A stretch of 64,000 nucleotides of DNA from Lewinellaceae bacterium (GCA_020636325.1 JACJYC010000002.1:186001-250000); one strand, 5' to 3'; positions 7,692-16,638 are shown, counted from the stretch's first letter. The notes: a model not told the origin generated them from the letters alone. Translations and numbers: made by a program.

Positions 7692-10178
7692 CTATTCATT
7701 TTTCAAACTCTCGGCAGGATTCGCCAACGCCGCCTTCACCGACTGGAAGCTCACCGTCAGAAAGGCCACGACCACCGCCAGCCCGCCGGAAACTGCGAAT
7801 ATCCACCAGGGGATGCTGATGCGGGAAGCGAAATCCTGCAGCCAGTTGTTCATGATCCACCACGCCAGCGGGGTAGCGATCACGATAGCGATGAGGACCA
7901 GCCGGAGAAAGTCGCGCGCGAGCAAAGCGGTGATGCCTGCCGTAGTTGCGCCCAGCACCTTGCGCACCCCGATCTCTTTGGTCCGCTGGGCGATGGTATA
8001 GGCGGACAACCCCAGCAGCCCCAGGCACCCGATCAGGATGGCCAGTACGGCGAAGGTAGTAAACAACTTCCCGAATTTGCGCTCGTTCTCGTATTGCCGG
8101 TTGAAATATTCGTCCAGAAAAAAATGTTCGAACGGATTACCCGGAAAAGCTTTTTCCCAGGACTGCCGGATATGGCTGATCGTTCCGGGCAGGTCGGCGG
8201 TATGCAACCGGATGGAATAGTACTCGCCGCCGTACAGCGTACAGTAGAACGCCATCGGATCCAGGGCTTTTTTCAGTGAAACCTGGTGATAATCATTGAC
8301 GACCCCCACCACGATCGGATTCCATTGGAACTGCGGAACGGCCAGGGTTTTCCCGATGGCGTCTTCCGGTTTTTCAAAACCGATGAGCCTGGCGGCCGAT
8401 TCCGTAAGGATGACGGAGGTGTCGGGGTCGCTGGGAAATTCCGGACCGAACGCCCGCCCGGCAATCGTTTTCATCTTGTAAACGTCCTGAAAATCGTAGT
8501 CCATGCTGTTGAGCCGGACGGTTACTTCCTCGTTGTCCGGCGCACCGAGCCGCTTGACGCCTGATTTGTATTCGCGTTGTTTCCCGGGAATGGTCACTGA
8601 CGCTGAAACGCCCTCGATGGAGGGATCTTTCAGGGTTTCCGCCCGAAAAACGTCGATTGCCGAATTGAATGCCTGCCGGTCTCTCGGGGCAATACCCGGG
8701 CGCTCTACCACCAGGACCTGGTCGATATCCATCCCGATATCCTGGTTGATCATGTATTTCAGCTGCCGGTAAATGACGAAGGTCCCGGCGATGAGGCCTA
8801 CCGAGGTCATGAACTGGAGGACCACCAGCCCCTTGCGCAGAAGTACGCCGCCGGAGCTGTTTTTGAACCGGCCTTTCAACACCATGATGGGCCTGAACGA
8901 CGACAATACCAGGGCCGGGTAGATGCCGGAAAGCAGGGTTCCGGTGACCCAGAGCCCGAGCAGCAGAGCCAGAAACCACGGCCGGACCAGGTAGGAATAA
9001 TCCAGTGAAAGCCCGGAAATATTGTTGAAATAGGGCAAGGCGATCAAGGTGAACCCCAGCGCCAGCAAAACCGCGATCAGGTTGATGAGCGCCGATTCTA
9101 CCAAAAACTGATTGATCAGATGCCCCTTCAAGGCGCCGACCACTTTGCGGACGCCGACCTCCCGGGAGCGTTCAACGGCTCTTGCGGTGGAGAGGTTGAC
9201 GTAATTGATCCAGGCAATGATCAGGACAAACAAGCCGATCAGCCCGAGAAAGAACACGATCCGGCTGTCGCCGTTGGTTTCCGGCTCTTCCGACAAGTCT
9301 GAGTCGAGGTGTATGCTTTTCAGCGGCTGAAGGGCCAGTACGTCTTTCCTGTTGTGCTCCCCCAGGCCGGGGCTGTATTTGTCGATAATTCCGGGGAATT
9401 TGGCTGCCAGCGCTGCGATATCCGTACCGGGTTTGACCCGGATGAAGGTATACATATCCTTGCGCTGCCAGCTCTGGTCGTACCGTGCCGGGGCGCGTTC
9501 AAAACGACCGAAAAGGGTTTTGTAGGAAAACAATACGTCAAATTTCAAATGGGTATTGGGCGGAAGATCCTTGAATACGCCGGTAACCCGGACCAGCTCG
9601 TTGTTGAAATCATCATCCTCCATCAAAAGGGTTTTGCCGATCGGATCCTGATCGCCGAAATAGAGCCTTGCGTATTTTTCGGAAATAACGGCCGTCAGGG
9701 GCTCCGCCAGGGCTGTGACCGGGTCGCCTTTGAGCATAGGGTATCCCATCATCATCAGAAAGGAAGAGTCCGCATAAAGGAATCGCCGGTGCTTGAAAGC
9801 GATCGGCTCGGGTTGGGCCTCCCTGTTGGTGATGATCACGTTGTTCTTATATCCCAGGTTGTACAGCCGGGCATAGTCCTCCACTTCCCCGAGTTCCCGT
9901 TTGAGGGCCGGGCCGGCGCCCGGATAGTTTTCCGCGCTTTCAAACACCAGGTCGTTGTTGAGATAGGAAGCCAGGGTCACCCTGTAGATCCGCCCGGCGT
10001 CCGGAATGAACGCCTCATAACTGCGCTCAAAACGGACGTACTGTGCGATCAGTAAGAAAACGGCCATACCCATCGCCAGGCCGAATATGTTCAACAGGGA
10101 AAAAAATTTGTTTTTCCGGAGGCTGCGGAAGGCAGTCACGATCAGGTTGCGGATCATAAACAGTCGGATTTTAAGCAT
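7692..10178 (-). CDS. Full-size FtsX/MacB-like ABC transporter permease
   Basis: An 828-residue two-module permease. The first core carries EVGVRKVVGA, the last EIGVRKVLGA; a membrane helix near the N-terminus (LLNIFGLAMGMAVFLLIAQYV) precedes a large periplasmic domain. The ATG at 10178 gives MLKIRLFMIRNL; the ATG at 10157 (MIRNLIVTAF) fits the family's usual start better and would remove seven residues. It is the first of three minus-strand permeases. Upstream, a weak -24/-12 element (10255-10269) and a tandem dyad pair (10325-10361) repeat the arrangement before the next permease. Confidence 0.93.
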   Translation of the reverse strand: MLKIRLFMIRNLIVTAFRSLRKNKFFSLLNIFGLAMGMAVFLLIAQYVRFERSYEAFIPDAGRIYRVTLASYLNNDLVFESAENYPGAGPALKRELGEVEDYARLYNLGYKNNVIITNREAQPEPIAFKHRRFLYADSSFLMMMGYPMLKGDPVTALAEPLTAVISEKYARLYFGDQDPIGKTLLMEDDDFNNELVRVTGVFKDLPPNTHLKFDVLFSYKTLFGRFERAPARYDQSWQRKDMYTFIRVKPGTDIAALAAKFPGIIDKYSPGLGEHNRKDVLALQPLKSIHLDSDLSEEPETNGDSRIVFFLGLIGLFVLIIAWINYVNLSTARAVERSREVGVRKVVGALKGHLINQFLVESALINLIAVLLALGFTLIALPYFNNISGLSLDYSYLVRPWFLALLLGLWVTGTLLSGIYPALVLSSFRPIMVLKGRFKNSSGGVLLRKGLVVLQFMTSVGLIAGTFVIYRQLKYMINQDIGMDIDQVLVVERPGIAPRDRQAFNSAIDVFRAETLKDPSIEGVSASVTIPGKQREYKSGVKRLGAPDNEEVTVRLNSMDYDFQDVYKMKTIAGRAFGPEFPSDPDTSVILTESAARLIGFEKPEDAIGKTLAVPQFQWNPIVVGVVNDYHQVSLKKALDPMAFYCTLYGGEYYSIRLHTADLPGTISHIRQSWEKAFPGNPFEHFFLDEYFNRQYENERKFGKLFTTFAVLAILIGCLGLLGLSAYTIAQRTKEIGVRKVLGATTAGITALLARDFLRLVLIAIVIATPLAWWIMNNWLQDFASRISIPWWIFAVSGGLAVVVAFLTVSFQSVKAALANPAESLKNE

Positions 10179-10254
10179 TTACCCTGCTTCGAAAAGACAC
10201 CTTTTGGTTGTTTAAGTTGCCCTCTGCTGAGCAGGTTGCCGTACAAAAATAACC

Positions 10255-10269
10255 TCAAAATTCATGCCC
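10255..10269 (-). promoter_or_regulatory. Weak candidate sigma-54 promoter
   Basis: The minus strand reads GGGCAT-GAATT-TTGA, matching TGGCAC-N5-TTGC at the -24 GG and the -12 G with correct spacing but with A for the last C. It lies 55 bases from the dyad pair at 10325, the same distance as at the other two promoters, which is the main support. Confidence 0.35.
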
Positions 10270-10324
10270 TTAGGCTTAAACGATTGGTAATAAGCAATTT
10301 AAATATTTAAGGGTGATCAAAATT

Positions 10325-10361
10325 TGTTCAAAATTGAACAGAAAGTGTTCGAAATCAGACA
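10325..10361. promoter_or_regulatory. Tandem 16-bp dyads between divergent genes
   Basis: TGTTCAAAATTGAACA (10325-10340) is a perfect 7+2+7 dyad and TGTTCGAAATCAGACA (10346-10361) a looser copy 21 bases on. They sit in the 305-base spacer between the permease (start 10178) and the membrane protein (start 10484) and could serve either. The rest of the spacer shows no other clear element, apart from a poor -24-like TGGCATG at 10429 on the plus strand. Confidence 0.6.
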
Positions 10362-10483
10362 ATTCCGGGCCTTCCTGACGGGGTTTCCCGGGCAGGGCAG
10401 GCCCCTGCCGGCTGCGGATTTTACAAAATGGCATGGTTTTTTTACGCTAAGTCCAAGCCTAAACACTCATCCTAATTCAAACT

Positions 10484-11224
10484 ATGCAATTGAACATCTG
10501 GGCGATTCTGATCTTCATGTCCGCAGTTCACGGCCTGTTGCTGGCGCTTGTGCTCGGCCGGAAAAAGGAAAACCGGGCGGCCAACAGGATCTTTGCCGCG
10601 CTGCTTGCAGCCGTTGCGCTCCACTTACTGGAATATACCCTGACCATATCGGGTTTTTTATTCAAGGCGCCGCATCTCATGTTTACCACCTACCCGTTGC
10701 TTTTTGTGATCGGGCCTTTGTACTATCTGTATGTACGGACCCTCCTGGGGCAACCTTCAGGGGAGGGATGGAAACGGCCGGCCCATTTTTTACCAGCGCT
10801 GCTCTTTTTACTGTTGATGGCGCCTTTTTACGCTCAGCCGGCAGGTGAAAAGATCCGTTTTTTCCTGACAGCGGCAGTCTATAATTTCGAACAGGCGCCC
10901 GCCGCGCAGTTTGCCGTCATGTACCTGCAGACCGCCCAAATCGGCTTGTACCTGTTTTTTTCCCTGGCCGTCATCAGGCGGGAAGAGCTTTCTCCGGCCG
11001 GCTCCCGTTCTGGCGAAAACCGGATAAAACTGGAGGGGCTGAAAAAAGCGACCCGGTTATTTTTCGGTTTTGTCATCTTTTATACGGTATCGCTGGTTTT
11101 CCTGCTGGTCAGCAGATCATACAGGATGGAAGCGGACTACTTCGTGGCAGTGGCTACAGCCGTTTTGCTGTACGGTGTAGGCTATACGGCGCTGTCCCAC
11201 CCTCGGGTATTGGTTGAGCATTGA
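10484..11224 (+). CDS. Multi-pass membrane protein resembling the sensor half of AraC-type regulators
   Basis: A 246-residue protein with about seven hydrophobic segments (near residues 3-22, 31-55, 62-86, 99-116, 139-164, 188-210, 219-240). This layout, with LGRKKENRAANRIFAALL after the first helix and PLLFVIGPLYYLYVRTLL in the third, matches the membrane part of Bacteroidota AraC-family transcription factors. Those proteins continue into a DNA-binding domain, but this one stops at LSHPRVLVEH and no HTH-like reading follows in any frame before the terminator at 11236. It may be a free-standing sensor or a regulator that lost its DNA-binding end. It is transcribed divergently from the permeases, with the tandem dyads between. 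Confidence 0.8.
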   Translation: MQLNIWAILIFMSAVHGLLLALVLGRKKENRAANRIFAALLAAVALHLLEYTLTISGFLFKAPHLMFTTYPLLFVIGPLYYLYVRTLLGQPSGEGWKRPAHFLPALLFLLLMAPFYAQPAGEKIRFFLTAAVYNFEQAPAAQFAVMYLQTAQIGLYLFFSLAVIRREELSPAGSRSGENRIKLEGLKKATRLFFGFVIFYTVSLVFLLVSRSYRMEADYFVAVATAVLLYGVGYTALSHPRVLVEH

Positions 11225-11235
11225 TCAAAAAACAA

Positions 11236-11266
11236 GTATCGAACCCCGTTCTCAGGGATCCGATAC
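11236..11266 (+). terminator. Possible intrinsic terminator
   Basis: An inverted repeat with arms GTATCG and CGATAC and an inner CCC/GGG, followed by TTTG. It begins 12 bases after the 10484-11224 stop. The T tract is short, so termination may be partial. Confidence 0.45.
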
Positions 11267-11369
11267 TTTGTTCACTCAGGTGTACGCAATGTTTTGATCA
11301 AAGAGCGCCCGTTTACCCCTGCGGGTTGGTTGGAATACCCGGATTTTTTCTGCAACTTGGCAGCAAAAA

Positions 11370-12173
11370 ATGGAATTGGATCTTGCAGCCATCTGTCAGG
11401 ACACCCGGGCTATCGCCGAACAAGCGGCGACCTTCATCCGGGGTGAACTGGGCCAGGTGGAAGACGGACAGATTGAAACCAAAAGCCTGAACAGCCTGGT
11501 CAGTTACGTAGACCAGCAAGCCGAAAAACTGCTTGTCCACGCACTGGGCGCCCTGCTTCCCGCGGCTGTTTTCCTCACGGAAGAAGGTACGGTAGAACAA
11601 GGCGGCGGAGACCTGCAATGGATCATCGACCCGCTGGACGGGACCACCAACTTTCTGCACCAGGTGCCTGTTTTTTCGGTCAGCATAGCCCTTCTGGTCC
11701 GCCAAAAGCCCGTTCTGGGCATTGTTTATGAGATCAACCGAAGGGAATGTTTCTGGGCCTATTCCGGCAGCGGCGCCTGGTGCAACGAAAGAAGGATCTC
11801 CGTAACCGATACCGCCGAACTGGGCGATGCCCTGATCGGAACGGGCTTTCCCTACCAGGATGACGGCCGGGGCGCGCGTCACCTTGAGGCTCTCGCCTAT
11901 TTCCAGCAGCACACCCGGGGCATCCGGCGGCTGGGGTCGGCGGCTACCGACCTGGCTTACGTAGCCGCCGGCAGGTTTGATGCATTTTTCGAGTACGGCC
12001 TCAGCCCCTGGGATGTGGCGGCGGGCGCCTTCCTGGTTGAAGAAGCCGGCGGCAAGGTATATGATTTCAACCTGGGCGACCAATACCTGCACGGCCGCCA
12101 GGTCATTGCCGTCAACAGCGGCCTGGCGTCAACCGTCGGGCAGATCATTAAAGGCTTTTTGGGCGGCGAATGA
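11370..12173 (+). CDS. Inositol monophosphatase family protein
   Basis: A 267-residue Mg-dependent phosphatase of the IMPase/SuhB/CysQ superfamily. Metal ligands are visible: the acidic pair in FLTEEG (about 71-72), the signature WIIDPLDGTTNF (84-95) and the C-terminal WDVAAGAFLVEEAGG (213-227). Length is typical. The exact substrate (inositol phosphate, PAP or another sugar phosphate) cannot be decided from sequence alone. It stands 47 bases before methylmalonyl-CoA mutase, with a -7-like TACCTTTG between, so it is probably transcribed separately. Confidence 0.9.
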   Translation: MELDLAAICQDTRAIAEQAATFIRGELGQVEDGQIETKSLNSLVSYVDQQAEKLLVHALGALLPAAVFLTEEGTVEQGGGDLQWIIDPLDGTTNFLHQVPVFSVSIALLVRQKPVLGIVYEINRRECFWAYSGSGAWCNERRISVTDTAELGDALIGTGFPYQDDGRGARHLEALAYFQQHTRGIRRLGSAATDLAYVAAGRFDAFFEYGLSPWDVAAGAFLVEEAGGKVYDFNLGDQYLHGRQVIAVNSGLASTVGQIIKGFLGGE

Positions 12174-12192
12174 CCGTCCAATACAAATTTTA

Positions 12193-12200
12193 TACCTTTG
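12193..12200 (+). promoter_or_regulatory. Bacteroidota -7 promoter element
   Basis: TACCTTTG fits TAnnTTTG, the -7 box recognised by the main Bacteroidota sigma factor, and lies 20 bases before the methylmalonyl-CoA mutase start. A matching -33 TTTG at the usual spacing was not found. Confidence 0.4.
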
Positions 12201-12220
12201 GGTGATAACTGTACAGCCCT

Positions 12221-14356
12221 ATGCCGAGACCAGATTTGACCGATCAGCCGTTCCGGCGGCCAACCACCGGAACGCCGGAAGCCGGCGAACAGGCCGCAAC
12301 CGCCGAAGGCATCCCCATTCATTCGCCCTTCTCGGCAGGCGACCTCGAAGGGTTCGATCATCCTGGTTTTCCGCCGGGTTTGCCGCCTTTCCTGGGCGGA
12401 CCGTACGGGTCCATGTACACCATCCGCCCCTGGACGATCCGTCAGTATGCCGGTTTTTCCACCGCCGAAGAAAGCAATGCATTCTATCGCCGCAACCTCG
12501 CTCAGGGCCAAAAGGGGCTGTCCGTCGCTTTCGACCTGGCCACCCACCGGGGCTACGACTCCGACCATGAACGCGTACGGGGCGACGTGGGCAAGGCCGG
12601 CGTAGCCATCGACAGCGTGGAGGACATGAAGATCCTTTTTGAGGGCATTCCGCTGGACAAAATGTCGGTGTCCATGACCATGAACGGCGCTGTAATCCCC
12701 ATCATGGCCTTTTATATCGTCGCGGCTGAAGAACAAGGGGCGCCCCCGGAAGCCCTCAGCGGCACCATCCAGAACGATATCCTCAAAGAGTTCATGGTCC
12801 GCAATACGTTTATTTATCCCCCCGGGCCGTCCATGCGCATCATCGCCGATATTTTTGGCTATACCGCCCGCCGGATGCCGAGGTTCAATTCCATCAGCAT
12901 CAGCGGGTACCATATGCACGAAGCGGGCGCGCCCGCCGATATCGAGCTGGCCTACACCCTGGCCGATGGGCTGGAATACCTGCGCACAGGGGTAGCTGCC
13001 GGGCTCGACATCGATGATTTCGCCCCGAGGCTTTCTTTTTTCTGGGCCATCGGCATGAACCATTTCATGGAGATCGCCAAAATGCGGGCCGGGCGACTGC
13101 TTTGGGCCCGGATCGTGCAGCAATTCAACCCCAAAAAGGCCAAATCGATGGCGCTCAGGACCCACTGCCAGACTTCCGGGTGGAGCCTGACGGCCCAGGA
13201 TCCGTACAACAATATCGCACGCACCTGCGTAGAGGGGCTGGCCGCAGCCTTGGGCGGCACCCAGTCGCTGCATACCAATGCCCTGGACGAAGCGATCGCC
13301 CTGCCGACCGATTTTTCCGCCAAAATTGCGCGCGATACCCAATTATACCTCCAACAGGAAACGGATGTTACCCGGGCGATCGACCCCTGGGCCGGGTCGT
13401 ATTACGTGGAATACCTGACCGGGCAATTGGTGCGCAAAGCCTGGACGCTTATCGAAGAAGTGGAAGCCCTGGGCGGCATGGCCAAAGCACTGGAAAACGG
13501 ATTGCCCAAATTGCGGATCGAAGAGGCCGCGGCCAGAAAACAGGCCCGCATCGACGCCGGAAAGGATCATATAGTGGGGGTCAATATTTTCCCGCCGCCC
13601 GAAGAAACGCCCCTGGAACTGCTGGAGGTGGACAACAGCGCCGTACGGGAATCCCAGATCCGGCGGCTGGCAAACATAAGGGCCTCCAGGGATGAACAGG
13701 CCGTTGCGGGAACGTTGGCCGCCCTCTCGGAATGCGCAGCAACCGGAACAGGCAATTTGCTCGAACTGGCCATCGAAGCAGCCCGCCACCGGGCGACTTT
13801 GGGCGAAATATCCATGGCTATGGAAAAAGAATTCGGCCGGTTCCAACCGGTATCGCGGACAGTCAGCGGCGTGTATGCCCGGGAGATCAGCCAGGAGGAC
13901 GACTTTCTGGCGGCGCGCGCGCTGGCCGATCGTTTCGCCGGACTGGACGGCAGGCGGCCGCGGATCATGGTGGCCAAACTGGGCCAGGACGGCCACGACC
14001 GGGGCGCCAAAGTGATCGCAACCAGTTTTGCCGACCTCGGGTTCGACGTCGATATCGGGCCGCTGTTTCAAACCCCGTCGGAAGCGGCCCGGCAGGCTGC
14101 CGAGAACGACGTCCACATCCTGGGCATTTCCTCGCTGGCCGGCGCCCATAAAACCCTGGCGCCGGAAACCATCCGGGAACTCGAAAAACTGGGCAGGGAG
14201 GATATCCTCGTCGTTGTGGGCGGCATTGTTCCGCCCGCCGATTATGACTTCCTCTACCAACAAGGCGTAGCCGGCATTTTCGGCCCCGGCACCAAAATCG
14301 CCTTTGCAGCGAAAAAAATCCTGGAAATCCTGATCGAGCATACGGAAGCCGGCTAA
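12221..14356 (+). CDS. Methylmalonyl-CoA mutase, catalytic large chain
   Basis: A 711-residue coenzyme-B12-dependent enzyme that interconverts (R)-methylmalonyl-CoA and succinyl-CoA, linking propionate, branched-chain and odd-chain carbon to the TCA cycle. The TIM-barrel substrate domain covers about residues 30-550 (TIRQYAGFSTAEESNAFYRR, SISGYHMHEAGA, RTHCQTSGWSLTAQDPYNN). The C-terminal B12 domain contains D590-G-H592-D-R-G595, with H592 the expected cobalt ligand. All expected parts are intact. The paralogous small chain usually encoded just upstream in heterodimeric enzymes is not adjacent, so the protein may be a homodimer of the Sbm/ScpA kind or have its partner elsewhere. The next gene is a lipid kinase 20 bases downstream. 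Confidence 0.95.
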   Translation: MPRPDLTDQPFRRPTTGTPEAGEQAATAEGIPIHSPFSAGDLEGFDHPGFPPGLPPFLGGPYGSMYTIRPWTIRQYAGFSTAEESNAFYRRNLAQGQKGLSVAFDLATHRGYDSDHERVRGDVGKAGVAIDSVEDMKILFEGIPLDKMSVSMTMNGAVIPIMAFYIVAAEEQGAPPEALSGTIQNDILKEFMVRNTFIYPPGPSMRIIADIFGYTARRMPRFNSISISGYHMHEAGAPADIELAYTLADGLEYLRTGVAAGLDIDDFAPRLSFFWAIGMNHFMEIAKMRAGRLLWARIVQQFNPKKAKSMALRTHCQTSGWSLTAQDPYNNIARTCVEGLAAALGGTQSLHTNALDEAIALPTDFSAKIARDTQLYLQQETDVTRAIDPWAGSYYVEYLTGQLVRKAWTLIEEVEALGGMAKALENGLPKLRIEEAAARKQARIDAGKDHIVGVNIFPPPEETPLELLEVDNSAVRESQIRRLANIRASRDEQAVAGTLAALSECAATGTGNLLELAIEAARHRATLGEISMAMEKEFGRFQPVSRTVSGVYAREISQEDDFLAARALADRFAGLDGRRPRIMVAKLGQDGHDRGAKVIATSFADLGFDVDIGPLFQTPSEAARQAAENDVHILGISSLAGAHKTLAPETIRELEKLGREDILVVVGGIVPPADYDFLYQQGVAGIFGPGTKIAFAAKKILEILIEHTEAG

Positions 14357-14376
14357 AAACCCGGTTCGACACACCT

Positions 14377-15333
14377 ATGGCCCAAGCGGACAACAACTGG
14401 TTCTTCATCGTCAATCCGGTAGCCGGTAACGGCGCAGCAGCCCGCCGGTGGCCCGCCCTTGAGCGGCGGCTCCGGCAAACCTGGCCCGACCTGGAATTCG
14501 CCATGACCAACGGCCCGGGGCACGCCGCCCAACTCGCAGAAGAGGCCGTTGCCCGGGGCTTCCGCCGCATCATCGCCGTCGGCGGCGACGGCATCAACCA
14601 CGAAGCCGCCAACGGCATCCTCCGCCAAAAACACGTGCCGCCCGCCGAAATCACCTATTGCCTGCTGCCTTTCGGGACGGGCAATGACTGGCGGCGCACC
14701 CACCGGATCCCCATTGAAACGGAGCCATGGATCGCCATGGTCGAAGCCGGGCATACCACGTTTCAGGATGTCGGCCTGGTTAGCTTTTTCAGGGACGGCC
14801 GGCAGGATCAGCGATTTTTCGTCAATGTCGCCGGGCTGGGTTACGACGGGTTTGTGGTCCGGTTTGTCGGCGCGAGGCGAAGCCCGGTACTCAACCGCCT
14901 TTATTACCTCTTCATGATCTTTCGGTGCCTGTTCCTGTACAAACTCCGGAAGGCCCGGTTGACGTTCGACGACCGGACCGTGGAAGACCGTTTCTACACC
15001 ATCAACGCCGGCATCGGCCGGTATTCCGGCGGCGGCATGCAACTGGTTCCGCACGCCGTCACCGACGACGGATTGCTGGCCCTGACCTACGCCGAAAATG
15101 TGTCCAAATGGACGGTGGTGATCAATACCTGGCGGTTTTACAACGGCTCTCTGGGGCAACATCCGCGCATCCATACCCACCATTGCCGGGAGATCAGGGT
15201 GGAGACCGCCCCGGGTGAAATGCCGACGCTGGTGGAAGCCGACGGCGAGTTTCTGGGCGAGACGCCCGTTCGGATCAGCCTGTTGCCGACGGCCCTGAAG
15301 ATCATCGTCCCGCAGAAAGATAACCGGTCCTAA
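14377..15333 (+). CDS. Diacylglycerol kinase-family lipid kinase
   Basis: A 318-residue cytoplasmic or membrane-surface kinase of the DAGK/YegS/BmrU family. The N-terminal nucleotide site is visible: IVNPVAGNGAA (11-21) and AVGGDGINHEAANGI (67-81, GGDG at 69-72). LLPFGTGNDWRR follows, and the C-terminal beta-sandwich ends in EADGEFLGETPVRISLLPTALKIIVP, a standard family ending. Members phosphorylate diacylglycerol, phosphatidylglycerol or sphingoid bases; substrate cannot be fixed here. It starts 20 bases after the mutase and is probably co-transcribed. Confidence 0.93.
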   Translation: MAQADNNWFFIVNPVAGNGAAARRWPALERRLRQTWPDLEFAMTNGPGHAAQLAEEAVARGFRRIIAVGGDGINHEAANGILRQKHVPPAEITYCLLPFGTGNDWRRTHRIPIETEPWIAMVEAGHTTFQDVGLVSFFRDGRQDQRFFVNVAGLGYDGFVVRFVGARRSPVLNRLYYLFMIFRCLFLYKLRKARLTFDDRTVEDRFYTINAGIGRYSGGGMQLVPHAVTDDGLLALTYAENVSKWTVVINTWRFYNGSLGQHPRIHTHHCREIRVETAPGEMPTLVEADGEFLGETPVRISLLPTALKIIVPQKDNRS

Positions 15334-15395
15334 ATGTGACCTGACCTCAACCTGGCCCGTCTAAAATTTGTAACTATGCTCAAAATGCGTTTACT

Positions 15396-16076
15396 ATGAA
15401 GAAAATAATATTGACTACTCTGGCAGGAGTTGCCGCAAGTTTGTTGACCCTTTCCCCCTCGAATGCCCAAGTCAGGGAAGAGGCCCGGGACATGAGCCTC
15501 GGCAGGCAGACCGCCCTTGTGCTGGAATTGCCGAATACGGACGAAAAATTCGCCAACAAGATCTGGCAGGATTACATGAACGATTTTTACGATTCCAAGG
15601 TGAAATGGAACCGTAAGACCGGTGAATGGCTGGCGGACGATGCCGAGATTACGGCATTGGGCAAGGGTCAGTCCGTCGATCTGTATACGGTCTTCAAGGA
15701 AAGCAAGAATGCGGTTGAAATTGCGCTTTGGGTAGATCTCGGCAGCGAATTCCTGTCTTCCCGCAATTATCCCGAACGGTACACCGACGCTGAAAAAATG
15801 CTGATCCGGTATTCCCTGGAAGTGGCCAAGGCTTCTGTAAAGGTCGATCTGGACAACCAGGAGAAGGAATTGAGCCGCCTGGAAAATGAAATGCGGAAAC
15901 TGCAAAACGCCAACGACCGCTACCATAAGGAGATCGAAAAGGCGCGCGATGCGATCCGCAAGGCGGAAGAAGAGATTGCCAAAAATGAAAAAGATCAGGA
16001 AGCGACCCAGGACCTGATCGAATTGCAGAAGAAGACCGTCGAGGATGTCAAGAAGAAATTGAACAATTTAAAATAA
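15396..16076 (+). CDS. Exported coiled-coil protein of unknown function
   Basis: A 226-residue product with a Sec signal peptide (MKKIILTTLAGVAASLLTLSPSNAQ, cleavage near residue 25). A globular section (about 30-145: QTALVLELPNTDEKFANKIWQDYMNDFYDSKVKWNRKTGEW) is followed by a charged heptad-rich helix (about 155-226) predicted to form a coiled coil. I do not recognise a named domain. Export to periplasm or outer membrane is likely. It is monocistronic: its own 62-base leader precedes it and two strong terminators follow. Confidence 0.8.
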   Translation: MKKIILTTLAGVAASLLTLSPSNAQVREEARDMSLGRQTALVLELPNTDEKFANKIWQDYMNDFYDSKVKWNRKTGEWLADDAEITALGKGQSVDLYTVFKESKNAVEIALWVDLGSEFLSSRNYPERYTDAEKMLIRYSLEVAKASVKVDLDNQEKELSRLENEMRKLQNANDRYHKEIEKARDAIRKAEEEIAKNEKDQEATQDLIELQKKTVEDVKKKLNNLK

Positions 16077-16090
16077 TCCCACGAAGCGCC

Positions 16091-16137
16091 TCCGGGAGCG
16101 CCGGTTCACCGGATCAGGATCTCCCGGAATTTTTTTT
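16091..16137 (+). terminator. Rho-independent terminator
   Basis: Arms TCCGGGAG (16091-16098) and CTCCCGGA (16121-16128) enclose a nested CCGGTTCACCGG hairpin and are followed by a run of T (16130-16137). It lies just after the 15396-16076 gene. Confidence 0.85.
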
Positions 16138-16145
16138 AAACAAAA

Positions 16146-16176
16146 AAGCCCTTCCACAAACGCGGAAGGGCTTTTT
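16146..16176. terminator. Bidirectional terminator between convergent genes
   Basis: AAGCCCTTCC and GGAAGGGCTT arms with an 8-base loop, flanked by A6 on the left and T5 on the right, so it can end transcription from both sides: the plus-strand exported protein and the minus-strand small protein ending at 16201. Confidence 0.9.
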
Positions 16177-16200
16177 CTTGATACCTGGATTATCCGAATC

Positions 16201-16437
16201 CTAGCAGTGACGTTCTACGGCCGTCATTTCGCTGTAGCAAAGGATGTTTTTGAGGATTTTCGGGTTGGCGCCGAATTGAACTTTCGGCAGCTCCAGGTAT
16301 GCCTGGAAGAGATCCTCATATTCTTCGCGCAACTCGAAGTTGCTGTCCAATGCATCGCTGATCGCCAGTGTGTCAGCGGCAGAGGTTTCGTGATAAAGGT
16401 ATTGGATAAGTTGTTCAGATGTAAAGCTTTGCTGCAT
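16201..16437 (-). CDS. Small acidic protein resembling anti-sigma N-termini
   Basis: A 78-residue protein beginning MQQSFTSEQLIQYLYHETS, with SDALDSNFELREEYEDLFQAYLEL following. This pattern (LIxYLYxE followed by an acidic two-helix region ending in ELREEYE) resembles the N-terminal part of Bacteroidota anti-sigma proteins, but there is no membrane helix and no partner sigma gene. The ATG at 16437 is used; the longer reading would need TTG at 16458. It converges on the bidirectional terminator. Function unknown. Confidence 0.65.
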   Translation of the reverse strand: MQQSFTSEQLIQYLYHETSAADTLAISDALDSNFELREEYEDLFQAYLELPKVQFGANPKILKNILCYSEMTAVERHC

Positions 16438-16551
16438 AGATATGGCTTTGATTGGCAAAAGGTTGTTGTTTTTGTTACATTTCTTAAAACTCCAAATTTC
16501 AAGGCCTTATTGCATAAAACCAACTTTTTTTTATAAAGGATATTTTTACCT

Positions 16552-16559
16552 TATATTTG
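16552..16559 (+). promoter_or_regulatory. Bacteroidota -7 promoter element for the parA unit
   Basis: TATATTTG matches TAnnTTTG exactly, 79 bases before the ParA start, after an AT-rich stretch. The -33 box is not well defined. Confidence 0.45.
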
Positions 16560-16638
16560 CCGGGTTTTAAGCCCGGAACGTGCGGCGAAACCCGGGAATA
16601 ATAGGCCGGATTTTCGTGCCTGTAACGACAAGGATTTT

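Noticed and set aside
10429..10445. Plus-strand sigma-54 promoter for the 10484 gene
   Set aside because: TGGCATG is a fair -24 box, but the -12 position reads TTTT and lacks GC, so it is mentioned only as a weak possibility.
11957..13342. Minus-strand open frame of 461 codons opposite the mutase
   Set aside because: Antisense frames stay open in GC-rich codon patterns; the mutase reading has all family motifs.
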